64,000 nucleotides of DNA from Tolypeutes matacus (lineage: Eukaryota > Chordata > Mammalia > Cingulata > Chlamyphoridae), in the NCBI GenBank assembly GCA_026826555.1, contig JAKSZT010054570.1, positions 2,548,959 through 2,612,958 on the forward strand, read 5' to 3'. Position numbers and translations under genes: made by a program. This document shows positions 41,683-52,560 of this stretch, one piece after another. The first letter of the stretch is position 1, and every line of letters begins with the position of its first letter. The notes beneath the pieces were generated by a model. The model saw only the letters and a program-made list of their open reading frames with translations. It searched no databases and was not told the DNA's origin.

Positions 41683-43018
41683 GTAAAATACATTGGAAAT
41701 TGACATGAAAAACATTTCTGTAAGATTTTAGCAAATTTGGACAAATCCAACAATTTAAACGTCTTTAATTCGGCTATGAAAAATTTGGTTAAAATCTTGT
41801 GGAGTTTTTCTCTAGCTTTAGATACAAGGTTCCCATAAAATATCTACTGATTATGAAATGTATTATGATTGATTCTGAGGAAATATAAAATTTGGGCCTA
41901 CAAAACATATATACTACAAGAGTACTTATAAAATGTTGCCAATTTTATGAAAATAAATAAATAAATGTACAATTGTTTAAAAGTAAAAGTCATGACTCTG
42001 TTGTGCTTATATGATTTTGTTTACCCATCCTTACAGGGACACATTTTTCCATTTATTTATTTACATGTATTTATTGTGGATTAATTATTCACACAGGAAT
42101 TTACTGAAGTGAAAAACACTTCCATATAAAATTTCTATGAAATGAATTTGCTTATGAAAAGTACATTATCTGGCTGGCCCATGATTTTAGCTTTCTTTAT
42201 ATAAAAAAACACCTCAGTTTACTAGTTGTCATTCAATTAATGAGAAATTGTTAAATATTAATTTATGTTTGCATTTTAAACACACAATTTATAAAATACA
42301 ATGTTCTCTTTTCTGTTCGGTAAGTAAAATTCAAGTATCACAGTCACTCCTACATCACACCTTTATTTTCTTCTTGGAAAAATCCCCAGCCCCACCATTA
42401 AATTAGATGATATCTGGAAAATAGGTTAATAGCAATTTTAAAAGCTGTAAAACAAAAACAAAAACAGGAGGTGGAAAAGACAAAATGAGAGGAAAAGGAT
42501 TACCGGTTACTAATTCTCTCTGGTTAAAATGAACAGAGGAAAATGTTATTGAAAGATTTCATCTTTATTAGAATAAAATTTTGCACAAAGCATAAGCAAG
42601 ATAATTTCAGTACTCTGGACAGCTCCTTGGCAAGCAGCTAAACTCAGGTCACTCAATCATTTTAATAATATTTGGGTAATTAGAGTACCAGATTTTTAGT
42701 AGAATGGTCTGAAAGTAATTTTCAACAGAACTTCCGTGAAATTATTACTTTTAACCAACTCCACCTTCAGTTTGGTTGATGGATTTTTGTTTCAGTAGCA
42801 CAATCATTTATGGAGTCATTTTATTGAAGGGAATTACATGTAGATACATATTTATAGAGGGATTTATATGTATGATTATAGTCTGCCTATCAAATAAAAA
42901 TTTAGGACCCCTTGGCTAATTATTTACATTGGGAAAGGGATGTATGGACTTTTGATTCTTACATGTAATTTTCCTTTGTTTTACCATTTGATAACACACC
43001 CTTTCTTGTCTCTACCAG
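41683..43018 (+). other. EBF2: Intron 11, AT-rich
   Basis: 1.3 kb of AT-rich sequence without a recognised repeat or RNA gene; nothing else seen. It ends in a pyrimidine-rich acceptor CTTGTCTCTACCAG. Confidence 0.5.
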
Positions 43019-43084
43019 GAAATGCTGCTGAAAAGAGCTGCAGATCTAGTAGAGGCCCTTTATGGCACACCACACAATAACCAG
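43019..43084 (+). CDS. EBF2: EBF2 exon 12: helix 2 of the HLH, first copy
   Basis: 66 bp, exactly 22 codons (residues about 367-388), [20 protein letters not shown] then NQ. It is phase 0 at both ends, so skipping would keep the frame. The [13 protein letters not shown] helix is repeated almost exactly at the start of exon 13 ([13 protein letters not shown]). In vertebrate EBF proteins this helix is known to be duplicated. Donor GTTAGA is a weaker but valid GT site. Confidence 0.96.
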
Positions 43085-43161
43085 GTTAGAAGCACACATC
43101 TTTTACCCTATTGAATTTGGCACACTGGATAAAATGCTCACCTCAACCTGTCATTTTGTAG
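43085..43161 (+). other. EBF2: Intron 12, only 77 bp
   Basis: Very short GT-AG intron separating the two homologous helix-2 exons. The acceptor region is CATTTTGTAG. Its length is close to the practical lower limit for mammalian splicing. 77 is not a multiple of three, so retention would shift the frame. Confidence 0.93.
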
Positions 43162-43339
43162 GACATCATTTTAAAGCGAGCTGCAGACATTGCTGAGGCT
43201 CTCTACAGTGTCCCCAGGAATCCCAGCCAGATTCCAGCTCTCTCCAGCTCTCCAGCTCACAGTGGCATGATGGGAATCAATTCGTATGGCAGCCAGCTTG
43301 GGGTCAGCATCTCGGAGTCAACGCAGGGGAATAACCAAG
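43162..43339 (+). CDS. EBF2: EBF2 exon 13: helix 2 second copy and start of C-terminal region
   Basis: 178 bp: 59 codons (residues about 389-447) beginning [18 protein letters not shown], then a Ser/Pro/Gly-rich linker ending [11 protein letters not shown], plus one base of a glycine codon. The first 15 or so residues repeat exon 12. The [18 protein letters not shown] part opens the C-terminal activation region. Donor GTACTA. Confidence 0.96.
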
Positions 43340-45004
43340 GTACTACGTTTCTCAGGATCAAGCTTCAAGCATTTTTACTTGTAAAATCTTGTTCTGCTCA
43401 AGTCAAAGAAGTCAAAGCTTGAGTCATATATTGTCAAACAGAGTTTGTCCCTAGATAAGAAATAAAATAATTTATTGGATTATCTGAACATTAATGTGGT
43501 ATATTATTAGATTTTCAGTTTTTTTTTTTTAGGTACCAAGTAGAATACCTTTAGTTGGAAATACTTAAGGCCAGAATTGAGTATTATAAATTCAGAAGGG
43601 TTTAGCTTTACTGAAATGAGGTTTACAGGTACACATTGAATAAAATTGACACTTCTGCTGTTGTAATAACCAGACTGAATAATGGAAAGAGACTGAGTTA
43701 TTGCCATTATTGTTTATTATGCCCAACTCTACATTCCTGGTAACCAAGGGTGAATGGCTTGATTTAATTTGGTAACTTCTACTTTTGTATTATCTCATAT
43801 ATGAATATGAGATTCAACAAACTTATACATGTAAATGTGCTTTCAAATGTGAAGTAGATGGGATAGAGATTTTTTTCAGTGAAGTTTTTATTATTATTAT
43901 TATTAAGGTGCCAGTCTAAATTTATCAAAAAAACATTTTTAAAAAGGAGTAGATGTTCCTAATGATGTCCATACCTTGGGATAGTTTTATTTCTAAATTC
44001 ATTCAAGAGAACTTAATGACATATAAGTTTATTTCTTGTCAAAATCAACTGCAATCATCCTTTGGAAGAGAATTCCTCATTCTTATGCCCCAGGTGGAAT
44101 CAATTTGTTCTTACAAAAGGTTGAATGGGGCATAAATATCACGCCCTCCTTTTTTGGGGTGTGTGTGTGTGTCATTTTCTAATAGTTTCAGGGACAGTTA
44201 CCGCAAGTGGGCTATTTCAGGATAGATTAGGTGATGCTGGGCTGAAGGGACAGTCTTATTGTACCTTCCCCCATTCCACCCACAGATCAGATCTCCCCAC
44301 ACTCACTTGCTGATGGTTCAAAAGCAGTCAGAGAACAGTGCATTTAAATGAACAATTCAGCACTTTTTGAATGAAAATACCCCACCCCAATCCCAAACAC
44401 GGTAACACTTTTGAACTAATATTTCTAAAACTGTATTCTGTAAAATTTTAGTGACCTTGAGATATTATTAGGATGCCTTATCCCCACCATTCCCAACATT
44501 ATTGGATGGTCTGTTTCATTTGGGGAATACTAGATTAACACAGTTAAACTGGTCTATTTATTCTCTAGGCCCTTTGTATGTAGATCATCAAGAAGTGGCT
44601 ACAGCATGTATGCAGCATACAATATGCTTTATTTGACCATGGAAGCTTTTCTCAGTGATACCAATTAATATGTCATAGGACTCTAGTGTTATATGAAATA
44701 TGATTTGAGATATGTCATTCTCCACTGCAATTAATCACTCATTCCTAGGTATGAGTTTGATATGCGGAGTGCAGATTTGCAAGAAAAAGGAGGGAAAAAA
44801 ATACTAGGGTCAGGGACTTGCATAAGGTGGGAGAGGGAGACGAAGGTATAAAAGGGTGATGTCAAACTAACTGCATGCTCTACACCAGTGCCCAGGGTCA
44901 GCTTGGTGGTATTGTGTCTTCCGGGGTTCAGTGGACTTTGCTATCCATATTCAGCTTACACAGTGTACAGGTTGATTTACATGGGCTTTTCCTTTGTTGT
45001 CAAG
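43340..45004 (+). other. EBF2: Intron 13
   Basis: 1.7 kb. It contains a short TTA repeat near 43890, a GT repeat at about 44160-44172 and unassigned sequence; a stretch at 44430-44560 might be an old DNA transposon but is too short to name. The acceptor reads TTGTTGTCAAG, which is AAG rather than the more common CAG. Confidence 0.5.
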
Positions 45005-45190
45005 GATACATCCGCAATACAAGCAGCATCTCTCCACGGGGATACTCTTCCAGCTCCACACCTCAGCAGTCGAATTACAGTACTTCCAGTAACAGTATGA
45101 ATGGCTACAGCAATGTCCCCATGGCCAACCTGGGTGTCCCAGGATCACCAGGATTTCTAAATGGCTCACCCACAGGCTCCCCTTACGGAA
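45005..45190 (+). CDS. EBF2: EBF2 exon 14: Ser/Thr-rich activation region
   Basis: 186 bp: two bases finish a glycine, 61 codons (residues about 449-509) from [19 protein letters not shown] to GSPTGSPYG, then one base of an isoleucine codon. Rich in Ser, Asn, Pro and Gly with low structural complexity, as in the C-terminal transactivation region of all EBF proteins. Donor GTAAGT is a perfect consensus. An open frame starting at 44875 runs through the intron into this exon, but the acceptor and family alignment show translation entering only at 45005. Confidence 0.95.
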
Positions 45191-45504
45191 GTAAGTGCCC
45201 TCTCTATCTCCCCCGCTCTGTGCTCTGGGTCTGTCTGTCTCTGGGTTTTACCAGTCAACCCATTGGAGAAAAGTTGAATTCCCAAATCTTAGTAATTCAT
45301 GAATAAATAGTCCAATTTCTTGATAAAAATATTCTCCCTACTTCCTGTTCCTTTTCCTTAGCTAGATTTGGGGTCATTTGGTTACTCAAGGTCTTCTGAG
45401 GTGAAAAAAAAGGTGCAGAACTATTCCCTTTTATAGAGAAAGCATGAAAGTGGCTTGTGAGGATGAGCCTGAGGACCTAAAATCCCATTTTGGTTAACAT
45501 TTTG

Positions 45505-45725
45505 TGCACTTTTTATTCAGCACTTTCATATATAATATTTTACTTAATCTCTATAAGAACTTTCTGAGGTTAGTATGATTATGTCCATTTCATAGATGGG
45601 AAAGTTGAGGTATACAAGCTAAAGAACTTGCCAAGATCACACACAGAGAAAATAGCAGGTCAATAATTTGAACACAGAATTTATGACTTCAAGTCATTTT
45701 GTGCATCACACCATGCTCCTTTCCG
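45505..45725 (-). repeat. MIR SINE
   Basis: Reverse MIR: TTCATAGATGGGAAAGTTGA, CTTGCCAAGATCACACACAG, AGCAGGTCAATAATTTGAAC and CACACCATGCTCC. Confidence 0.8.
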
Positions 45726-45978
45726 ACTCCATTACACGACTACCTCCTCCCCTAGATACCTCTAGAGAGCTGAGAGTTAAATGCTTGTAATAATGTAATA
45801 TATTGAGACAGAGCTTCTTCATCTTAATCTATGGTCTTGCTAGAAACAAATTAGATGCCCTGGGAAGCTGTGAAAACCCATTTGGGTTGCTTTGAGGCCT
45901 AAACTTGGAACTTACACAATGGTCCCAGGGCCCTGAGAGAGTACATGTACTTAGAGAATACTTAAGAACAGAGGATAA

Positions 45979-46283
45979 TTCTAACCCATTGGTCTGTATT
46001 ATATGTCTATCCTTTTGCCAGTAACTTCTTGTTTTGATTAGTGTTGCTTTGTAAAAAACTAAAATAGTGAAACGTGGGTTCCCAACTTTATTCTTCTGTT
46101 TCAAGATTTTATTGGCTATTTTCTGTTCCTTACATTTCCATATATATTTTCTGGACCATTTTTTTCTGTATTTTCAAAAGTGTCATTGGGGTTTTTGATG
46201 GGGATTCACTAAATATATAGATAAGTAGTATTGCTTCTTAACATTATTAAATCTTTGAGTCCATGAGTAAAAAAAAAAAAAAA
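45979..46283 (+). mobile_element. Retro-inserted antisense L1 ORF2 fragment with poly-A
   Basis: Flanked by a perfect 15-bp duplication AAGAACAGAGGATAA (45964-45978 and 46284-46298). The body is L1 ORF2 in antisense (TATGTCTATCCTTTTGCCAG ... TTTCAAGATTTTATTGGCTA ... GGGTTTTTGATGGGGATTC), yet it ends in a run of at least 14 A on the same + strand. Either an antisense L1-bearing RNA was retrotransposed, or an L1 insertion underwent a 5' inversion leaving only its A tail in sense. Confidence 0.85.
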
Positions 46284-46338
46284 AAGAACAGAGGATAAGC
46301 TGAGATGAAGAGTTGAAGGGATTAAATAGAGTATTCTT

Positions 46339-46432
46339 TTTTTTTTTTTTTACCGGGAGGTACCGGGGATCGAACCCCGGTCTCTCCACATGGTAGATGG
46401 ACGCCGAACCTCTTGAGCCACATCCGTTTCCC
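46339..46432 (-). mobile_element. DAS-type SINE, short form, young
   Basis: Perfect 12-bp duplication TAGAGTATTCTT (46327-46338 and 46433-46444). On the minus strand: GGGAAACGGATGTGGCTCAA, B box GGTTCGATCCCCGG, GTACCTCCCGG and an A tail. The perfect duplication and the intact A and B boxes suggest recent insertion. Confidence 0.9.
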
Positions 46433-47429
46433 TAGAGTATTCTTGAAATGCTGGATCTTGTTGCAAGGCTCTGCAGCATGCCCTCTTTTCACCCAGAGTA
46501 GTTCCCTCATGCCAGGGTCAAGGGCAAGTTGAGGACAGTGGGTAAGTTGAGGACAGCACGCATCCATGTCTTCCAGGGCTCAGAGAGTGGCATGACATGG
46601 GTCCAGAGGCTGCCCCTCACAGCTGTCGAGCCTGGCTTCCCTGGGGACCACACTAATGGATTGCTTTTGGCTTTTCTGCTCAATTCATATACTCATATTC
46701 TATATGGTGTGACAAGGACACAGTTACCAAAGATAACAGTGGCAGAGGGTAAGACAGGTTGATTCTTCCAGTACAACTAACATCTTATTACTGCAAAAAT
46801 TGAGTTCTGTATTATGTCATGTCAGATGACCCGGACATATTAGATTTGAGTGATTGATCTAAGAAATAAATAGTCGCTTGGTTTATTTATTCCTTTGCCT
46901 GGTTTTAACTTTTCTAGTTTCAAAATATTTTGGGGGAATCTTAATAGTCAAATGGGTAATACAAAAGCATAAAATAGAAGCTAATAAGAAACCAAGATGA
47001 AAGAACAAAATAAGGTTAGGAAAGTAAATCTGAGGGCAAATATGGGTGCCTTTTGGTTTATTCAAAAGGGCCATTGATTTGGCTTAGAGCTAACGAGATA
47101 CTAAAGCCAAGAGAGAAATACTTTGGTTGTAAGATTTTATGTCCAAACATTATTTTTTAAGCAGCTCAGGAGAAACCCTAATTTTTGTATCGGACACCTT
47201 GGAGAGGTTTCTCCCACGAATAATAGAGAAGATACTCTGTGTGGTAAAGCAACACCATTCTCAAAAACTGTCTACATTAATACAATAGTGAGAGAATCAG
47301 TGTGTAAATTATCTCACATAACAAGGATGATGGCAATAAGAATAATTAACGACTAAATTCCACTTAGCAACTTAAAAAGTACGTTTGTATGTAGAGTCCA
47401 GCCAGATCCAAATACAACACTATTTTTTA

Positions 47430-47570
47430 ATCATTTTCCATTTTAAGATATGAAGGGCTAGTAAATAACTTATTCAAGGACTCATAGCCAATAAAAAGTA
47501 AAAAAAAAAAAAAAGTTGAAACTCAAACATATTCAATCTGACTCAGAATACCATGTTTTTAAAATTATAC
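47430..47570 (-). repeat. MIR SINE
   Basis: Reverse MIR: CATTTTAAGATATGAAGGGC, ACTTATTCAAGGACTCATAG, ATTCAATCTGACTCAGA. A run of about 14 A interrupts it. Confidence 0.65.
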
Positions 47571-49219
47571 CATAATAAGAAATATCTAATATATTTATGA
47601 TGTATTATGAGGCTGATCCATATGAAATTGCCTCTATTTTGCCTTTTTTTGATCTATAGACATGGCAGTTTTGTGGAGTTCAGCCATACATTTTCATATG
47701 TAATATCTGTATTAGGTTGAACCATGTTAAATTATGGTTGTGTAGATAGAAAACGGTCAACCCAAAATTACAGCTAGTGGTGTGTGTAGGTGGGTAGAGA
47801 GAGAGAAATAGAGAATGAGAGTAGATACTGAAAATGCCCAGTTGGGTATTAATTGCTTAATATTTCTTAACAGATAATTTATGTGGTAGGACAGACCCTT
47901 CTCTTGTTTTGGTGCTCTCTAGCCAGTGACAATTTCCTCGCACCATCCTTTGCCTTCTCCTTTCATGGTCACTCATACCCACTGCCATGAGAAAAGTGAT
48001 CACATCCCAAATCTCATTAACAACAGATAGCATATACACAATAGGAAAAGGGAAAAACATGCCCAATGTCCAACCAGGAATGAGAAGCACAGGGCACCTT
48101 CTCCTTTCTCCAAATGTATACCATGTGATCCTTTGCACCTTTATTTTCTGAGGGAGGGTCTGAAGGGGCTGCAGAGTGAGAATGGGATTTGAAACAGTAC
48201 ATTCAATATAATAAAACCCCCCTACTGTGAAAATATTGAATACCCAGTGGAGTTCATTATAATAGTATCTAACCTATGTTTCTAACCAACTAAATCTTAA
48301 CTTCTCTGGGAAATTTTTTTAAAAGCCCAAGGGAAAGCATATTTCATCAATTCTGTTGCTTGTGTCTGAAAACACAATTCTATAATTTTCCATTTTATTT
48401 TTTAAACTAGTCTGATGTGTCTAGACCGTGCCATAGAGAAATAACTTGCCAGAGACATGAAAAAGAAATAAAGTCAAGCCTCTCGGTCGAGTTTGACTTG
48501 CATTACAGCTAGTGCAGAGTATAAAAAACCTGCATCTTTACTACTTTTGCTCTCACACTACTTCAAAAATGGCCAAACAGATGTTTTTTCAATTTTACAT
48601 ACAAACTTCACTTCCTGGCGGTAGCAGTGTGTGCCAAGTTCCAGCTCAGTGCAAGTTTTTATGGCTGAATTCTAGACCCCTGACAATAGGGGGTTATAAT
48701 GAAATGCTGACAGACCCCTTAGCGCCAGCAAATGCAATGGCTCGATGCAAAGGAGGATATGTGCCCGGTGAGTTCCAGCTGGGGCTGTGCAAGCCAATCA
48801 ATCCTTGTAAGAAGAAAAGTGTTTTTTCCTTAAGTCCCCACATTCACATAGATTTCTGGGCCTGACGTGCTTGTCTTTGCTTTGGCCTCCATTCATAGAT
48901 GGATATCCAGAGAAATTCTTAGTTGTGTGAGTATGTGTAATCAACTATCGTAAAATTCTGGTGTCCCAAAAGATGAGTTACCCATCAAACCTGCAGTACC
49001 CACTGGGACCACTTCTCCCAAAGCAAAATAACCATCACGAGAGTCTGAAATTTGGGACAGAAGCCATACAGGCAGAAATCCAACCTGTCCTCAAGGAATC
49101 CTACTTCACTTACATTGTCTTCTTAGACTTTGTCCCTGGCAAAAATAAATGTTAAGCCATCTTCTATTGTGAAGTATTAAATAATTATTACAGACAATTT
49201 AGAACATATGAAAATAATT
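47571..49219 (+). other. EBF2: Intron 14, unassigned stretch
   Basis: No exon and no repeat I can name. Short GT and GA runs lie near 47780-47820. The open frames at 48512-48865 and 47857-48138 have no recognisable motif. Confidence 0.4.
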
Positions 49220-50574
49220 TTTAAAAAAAATCATTCTCCACTGTAGGAAACAACCTCTTTTAACATTTTAATATATTTCTATTGTCTTTTTCTTCAGAAA
49301 AGCATAAAAATTCCTATTACAATAGCAACATTCTCATTATAGACAATTTGAGAAGCATATGTATGTAAAAAGAAGAAAGGAAAATGATACCTCTGCATGT
49401 CTATGCGGAGATAACCATTGTTAACTTTTAAAGTACAGTCTTCCAGTCATGAATAGAAGCATTTTGAAAATTACGGCTTCTGCTCTGATGCATAACTAAC
49501 GGGATTCTGCTATAAGATCAATGAAAGAGAGAGTGGAAGAAAAGGGATAAAATTACCAAAGGCACAGATAGAAAGCTAGGCTCCATAAAGCCCTTCTGTG
49601 ATGCAAAACTATGTCCCAGGAGACATGGGAACTAAATTTTAGGAGTGATGTTTGCTTTTAAAAGTTCACTTAACCAATGAGCTTCTCCCAGGAATTAGTT
49701 TTTTTTTTTTTTTTTTGGTTTTGTTTTTTTTATAACAGAGAGAGGGGATAACAGACAACTTTGTTTATGGCAGTAAAGCATTGAATCTAGGAGGAACATT
49801 AACATTTTTTAGGAAAGGTATTTGCTGATTGCTAAGGATTGTGTTGTTTCTTACCAAAGAAATAGAGACTTTCACTTTTAAATTTTAATAGATTTCTTGG
49901 TTTCTCCTCATTCAAAAGTGATACATGTTCATTGTAAAGGAATTTAAAAACATGGATAAGTAAAGGGGATAAATTTAAGAATACCCATAACGCATCAGCC
50001 AGAGATATACCATTAAAGGCTGGATGTATATCACATCCTTCTAAGACTTCTGCTATGTGCATTTTTTTAAAAAGTGGATTTCAAGGTATATTTTATTATG
50101 TCAACTGCTTTTTTAACCTGAGTAAACATATCTTTCTATATCATTAAATGTTCTTCAGCATTGGTTTTAATGTTTACATAGCATGCCACTGTATGGTCTT
50201 AAAATAGTCTACCCTATGGCTGGTCAAGTTAATTCCCAATGTCTTATTATTACAGAAACAGTATAAGTAGCATCCTTGGTACTGTGTTTTTAGATTCATG
50301 ATTATCTCCTTGGGATTAATTTCTAGAAATTAAATTATGGTATTAAAGGATCTGTACATTTTTAAATACTTTGATATGTATCTCAAAGTCCCTCCAAGAG
50401 ATGTTAATTCTCTCTACATAAAAGGAAGAGTATCTGTTTCTTTGTTCTGATAATTTTTCTTAATATTTATCAATTTGGTAAGTTATTTTTTATTACTTTT
50501 TATTACTAACAAGTTGAAACATTTCTATATAGGTCTCTTGGCCATTTTCATTCTCCTTTTTTGTTGTTTTTTTG

Positions 50575-50835
50575 TTATTGCTTTTTAAAAAATTTTGTTG
50601 AAGCATATCATTAATACATGAACAGACATAAACAATAAGTGTATAGTGAAAGTTGTGAACTTACAAAACAAAAATGCATAACATCCTACAGGGCTCCCAC
50701 ACATCACCCCACCACCAATACCTTGCATTGTTGTGAAACATTTGTTAGAAATTATGAAAGAATATTGTCAAGATATTACTACAATACTTACTATAGTCCA
50801 TACCTGACATTTGCTGTATTTTTCCCCCAACCCAC
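50575..50835 (-). mobile_element. Younger L1 3' UTR fragment, antisense
   Basis: ATTAATACATGAACAGACAT, CATCACCCCACCACCAATAC, TACTTACTATAGTCCATACC and CCCCCAACCCACCCTATTAT form a less diverged L1 3' UTR in reverse. It begins with a T-rich stretch at about 50555-50570 and ends where the SINE tail starts. Confidence 0.65.
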
Positions 50836-51494
50836 CCTATTATTTTTATTTATTTATTTACTTTAATCCATTTTTAACACCCCCCCCCCGTTTTTGCTGT
50901 CTTTATTTCCATTCACTGGGCAATTCTCTGTGTCTGTTTCTTGCCCTCTCTTCTCGTCCTTCTCCTCCTATCTTCACCGGGATTCGATTCTCAGGACCTC
51001 TGATGTGGGAGAGAGGCGTCCTACCACCTGCGCCACCTTAGTTCCTGGTTTTTCGGTGTGTCTCATCTTGGCTCTCCCTTGTGCCACTCTCCTGTTACGT
51101 CATCATCTTGCTGCATGGCTCAGCGGGGCCTGACGGCTCACCTGCACACAGGGCCTGGCAGCCAGCACGCCTTCTATATTTTCCTTTTTTCAGATTTTTA
51201 CTGGGAGGTCACGGGGATCGAACCCAGGTCCCTCCATATGGGAGATGGACACCCAACCATTTGAGCCACATCTGCCCCCCGGCTCTATCTCTTAAGGTTG
51301 ACCAAAGATACCTAGAGTTACAGTCATTTCCCGTACAGGATGGTCATATAATAAATCAGGCTTGGTTTATCACCAGCATTCTAAAAACCAGACCTAGGGA
51401 GAAAAACTAGGTTTAGGGACAGGCATGGTTTCTAATATAGCGAATGTTTAGCCTACCCTGATATCACAAAATCAGGATAGCAAGAATATTCGCA
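50836..51494 (-). mobile_element. Composite DAS-type SINE, long form, second copy
   Basis: Reverse-strand copy of the element at 10474-11165. On the minus strand it starts TGCGAATATTC at the same 5' base region, has the ~215 bp module (ATTCGCTATATTAGAAACCA, GGTCTGGTTTTTAGAATGCT), a full tRNA-like head (GCAGATGTGGCTCAAATGG, B box GGTTCGATCC), a body, a second tRNA-like stretch with AATCGAATCC, then a tail of AAATAAATAAATAAA. No clear target duplication could be set, because the left side adjoins an L1 fragment. Confidence 0.82.
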
Positions 51495-51752
51495 TTCATT
51501 TTCTTTTTGTGACTCTCCTTTTCATATCCTTTGCCCATGTTTCCATTGGGATATTTTTCCTATTCTAATTACTTTATAAGAACTTATTATCTATTAAGGA
51601 TATTAGCATTATATCTAAATAAGTATTGCAAATATTTTTCCTAAGTTGTCATTTGCCTTTTTTGTATGTTGCAGAAGTTTTTCTTCATACAGTCAAGTTT
51701 GTCTTTTGAATTTCCATTCATGCTTTGGAGTCAGATTTTGAAAGGCTTATAC

Positions 51753-51947
51753 CTAGGGTTCTTAACTAGGGGAAAAGAGTTTAGGGGGTCCTTGAGCTTG
51801 AACTGAAAAAAAATCAACCTATTATCTTTATTTTCTCTGACCTCTAACTGAAATCTAGCATTTCCTTCACTTATGAATGTATGCAATAAATTACAGTCAT
51901 ATCCCTGGCAAAGGGGTTCATGGAACAAAAAAGTTTAAGAACCCCTG
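51753..51947. mobile_element. hAT-type nonautonomous DNA transposon
   Basis: 195 bp with inverted ends (CTAGGGTTCTTAAC and the complement of TTTAAGAACCCCTG) and a perfect 8-bp duplication GCTTATAC (51745-51752 and 51948-51955), diagnostic of hAT insertion. Inserted in the old antisense L1. No coding capacity. Confidence 0.85.
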
Positions 51948-52560
51948 GCTTATACAAATTACAAAGTTTTCCTAATTTTTTCCACCAGCATTTTTATAAT
52001 TTAGTTTTTACTATTATCCCTTTAATCTACTTACATGTATTTTGGTGTTTACCATTAAGTGATCTAAATTTATTTTGGTCTCCAAATGGTTACTTTATTT
52101 TTCCCAAGCATTTAATTTACCCACTAACTTGAAATGTCACCTTTATTAGAATTATTTGAATTATTTTATAGTATTATTAGGTATTAATTCTTATATATAT
52201 CCAGGTCTGTTTCTAGACTCTATTACCTTCAAGATTTGTCTGCCTATTTTTGTGCTAGTACACTAGTAAAACACTGACTTCACATATGTGGTTATTTCAT
52301 ACGTCTTAATATCCTAACCACTTTAAGAAAAAAAAGGAACAAACTTTTGTGGTTCTTATGCTTTTTGTTGTTTGTTTTGTGTGTGTGTTTTAATGTATGA
52401 ATATTATTTTGTCAAAATACACAAATTTAAAAATCTGTTTAGGAGTTTTATTTATATTTGCATAAAATTCTAAATTAATTTGGAAATAATTTGATGTCAC
52501 AAAATTTTTGAAAAAATATTTTAAATGCGCTCTTCCCATCCAGCAGTATGTTATAGCTTT

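Larger units (their letters stand above)
49220..52560 (-). mobile_element. Old L1 remains, antisense, with later insertions
   Basis: Reverse L1-like pieces run from the 3' UTR (49880-50460: CATGCCACTGTATGGTCTTA, ATTAATTTCTAGAAATTAAA) into ORF2 (51495-51744: ATATCCTTTGCCCATGTTTC, TTGCAGAAGTTTTTCTTCAT) and beyond 51956. Interrupted by a younger L1 3' UTR (50575-50835), the composite SINE (to 51494) and an hAT element (51753-51947). The outer limits are approximate. Confidence 0.6.

Noticed and set aside
44875..45306. 143-codon open frame containing exon 14
   Set aside because: The upstream part is intron; the acceptor at 45003-45004 and the EBF2 family sequence put the exon start at 45005, and the donor at 45191 ends it.
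46638..46647. Perfect EBF consensus palindrome TCCCTGGGGA in intron 14, and a CCCAAGGGA in exon 7 (1857-1865)
   Set aside because: TCCCNNGGGA fixes eight bases, so about one match is expected by chance in 64 kb; the exon 7 string is explained by the coding sequence NPRD. Autoregulation cannot be claimed from this.
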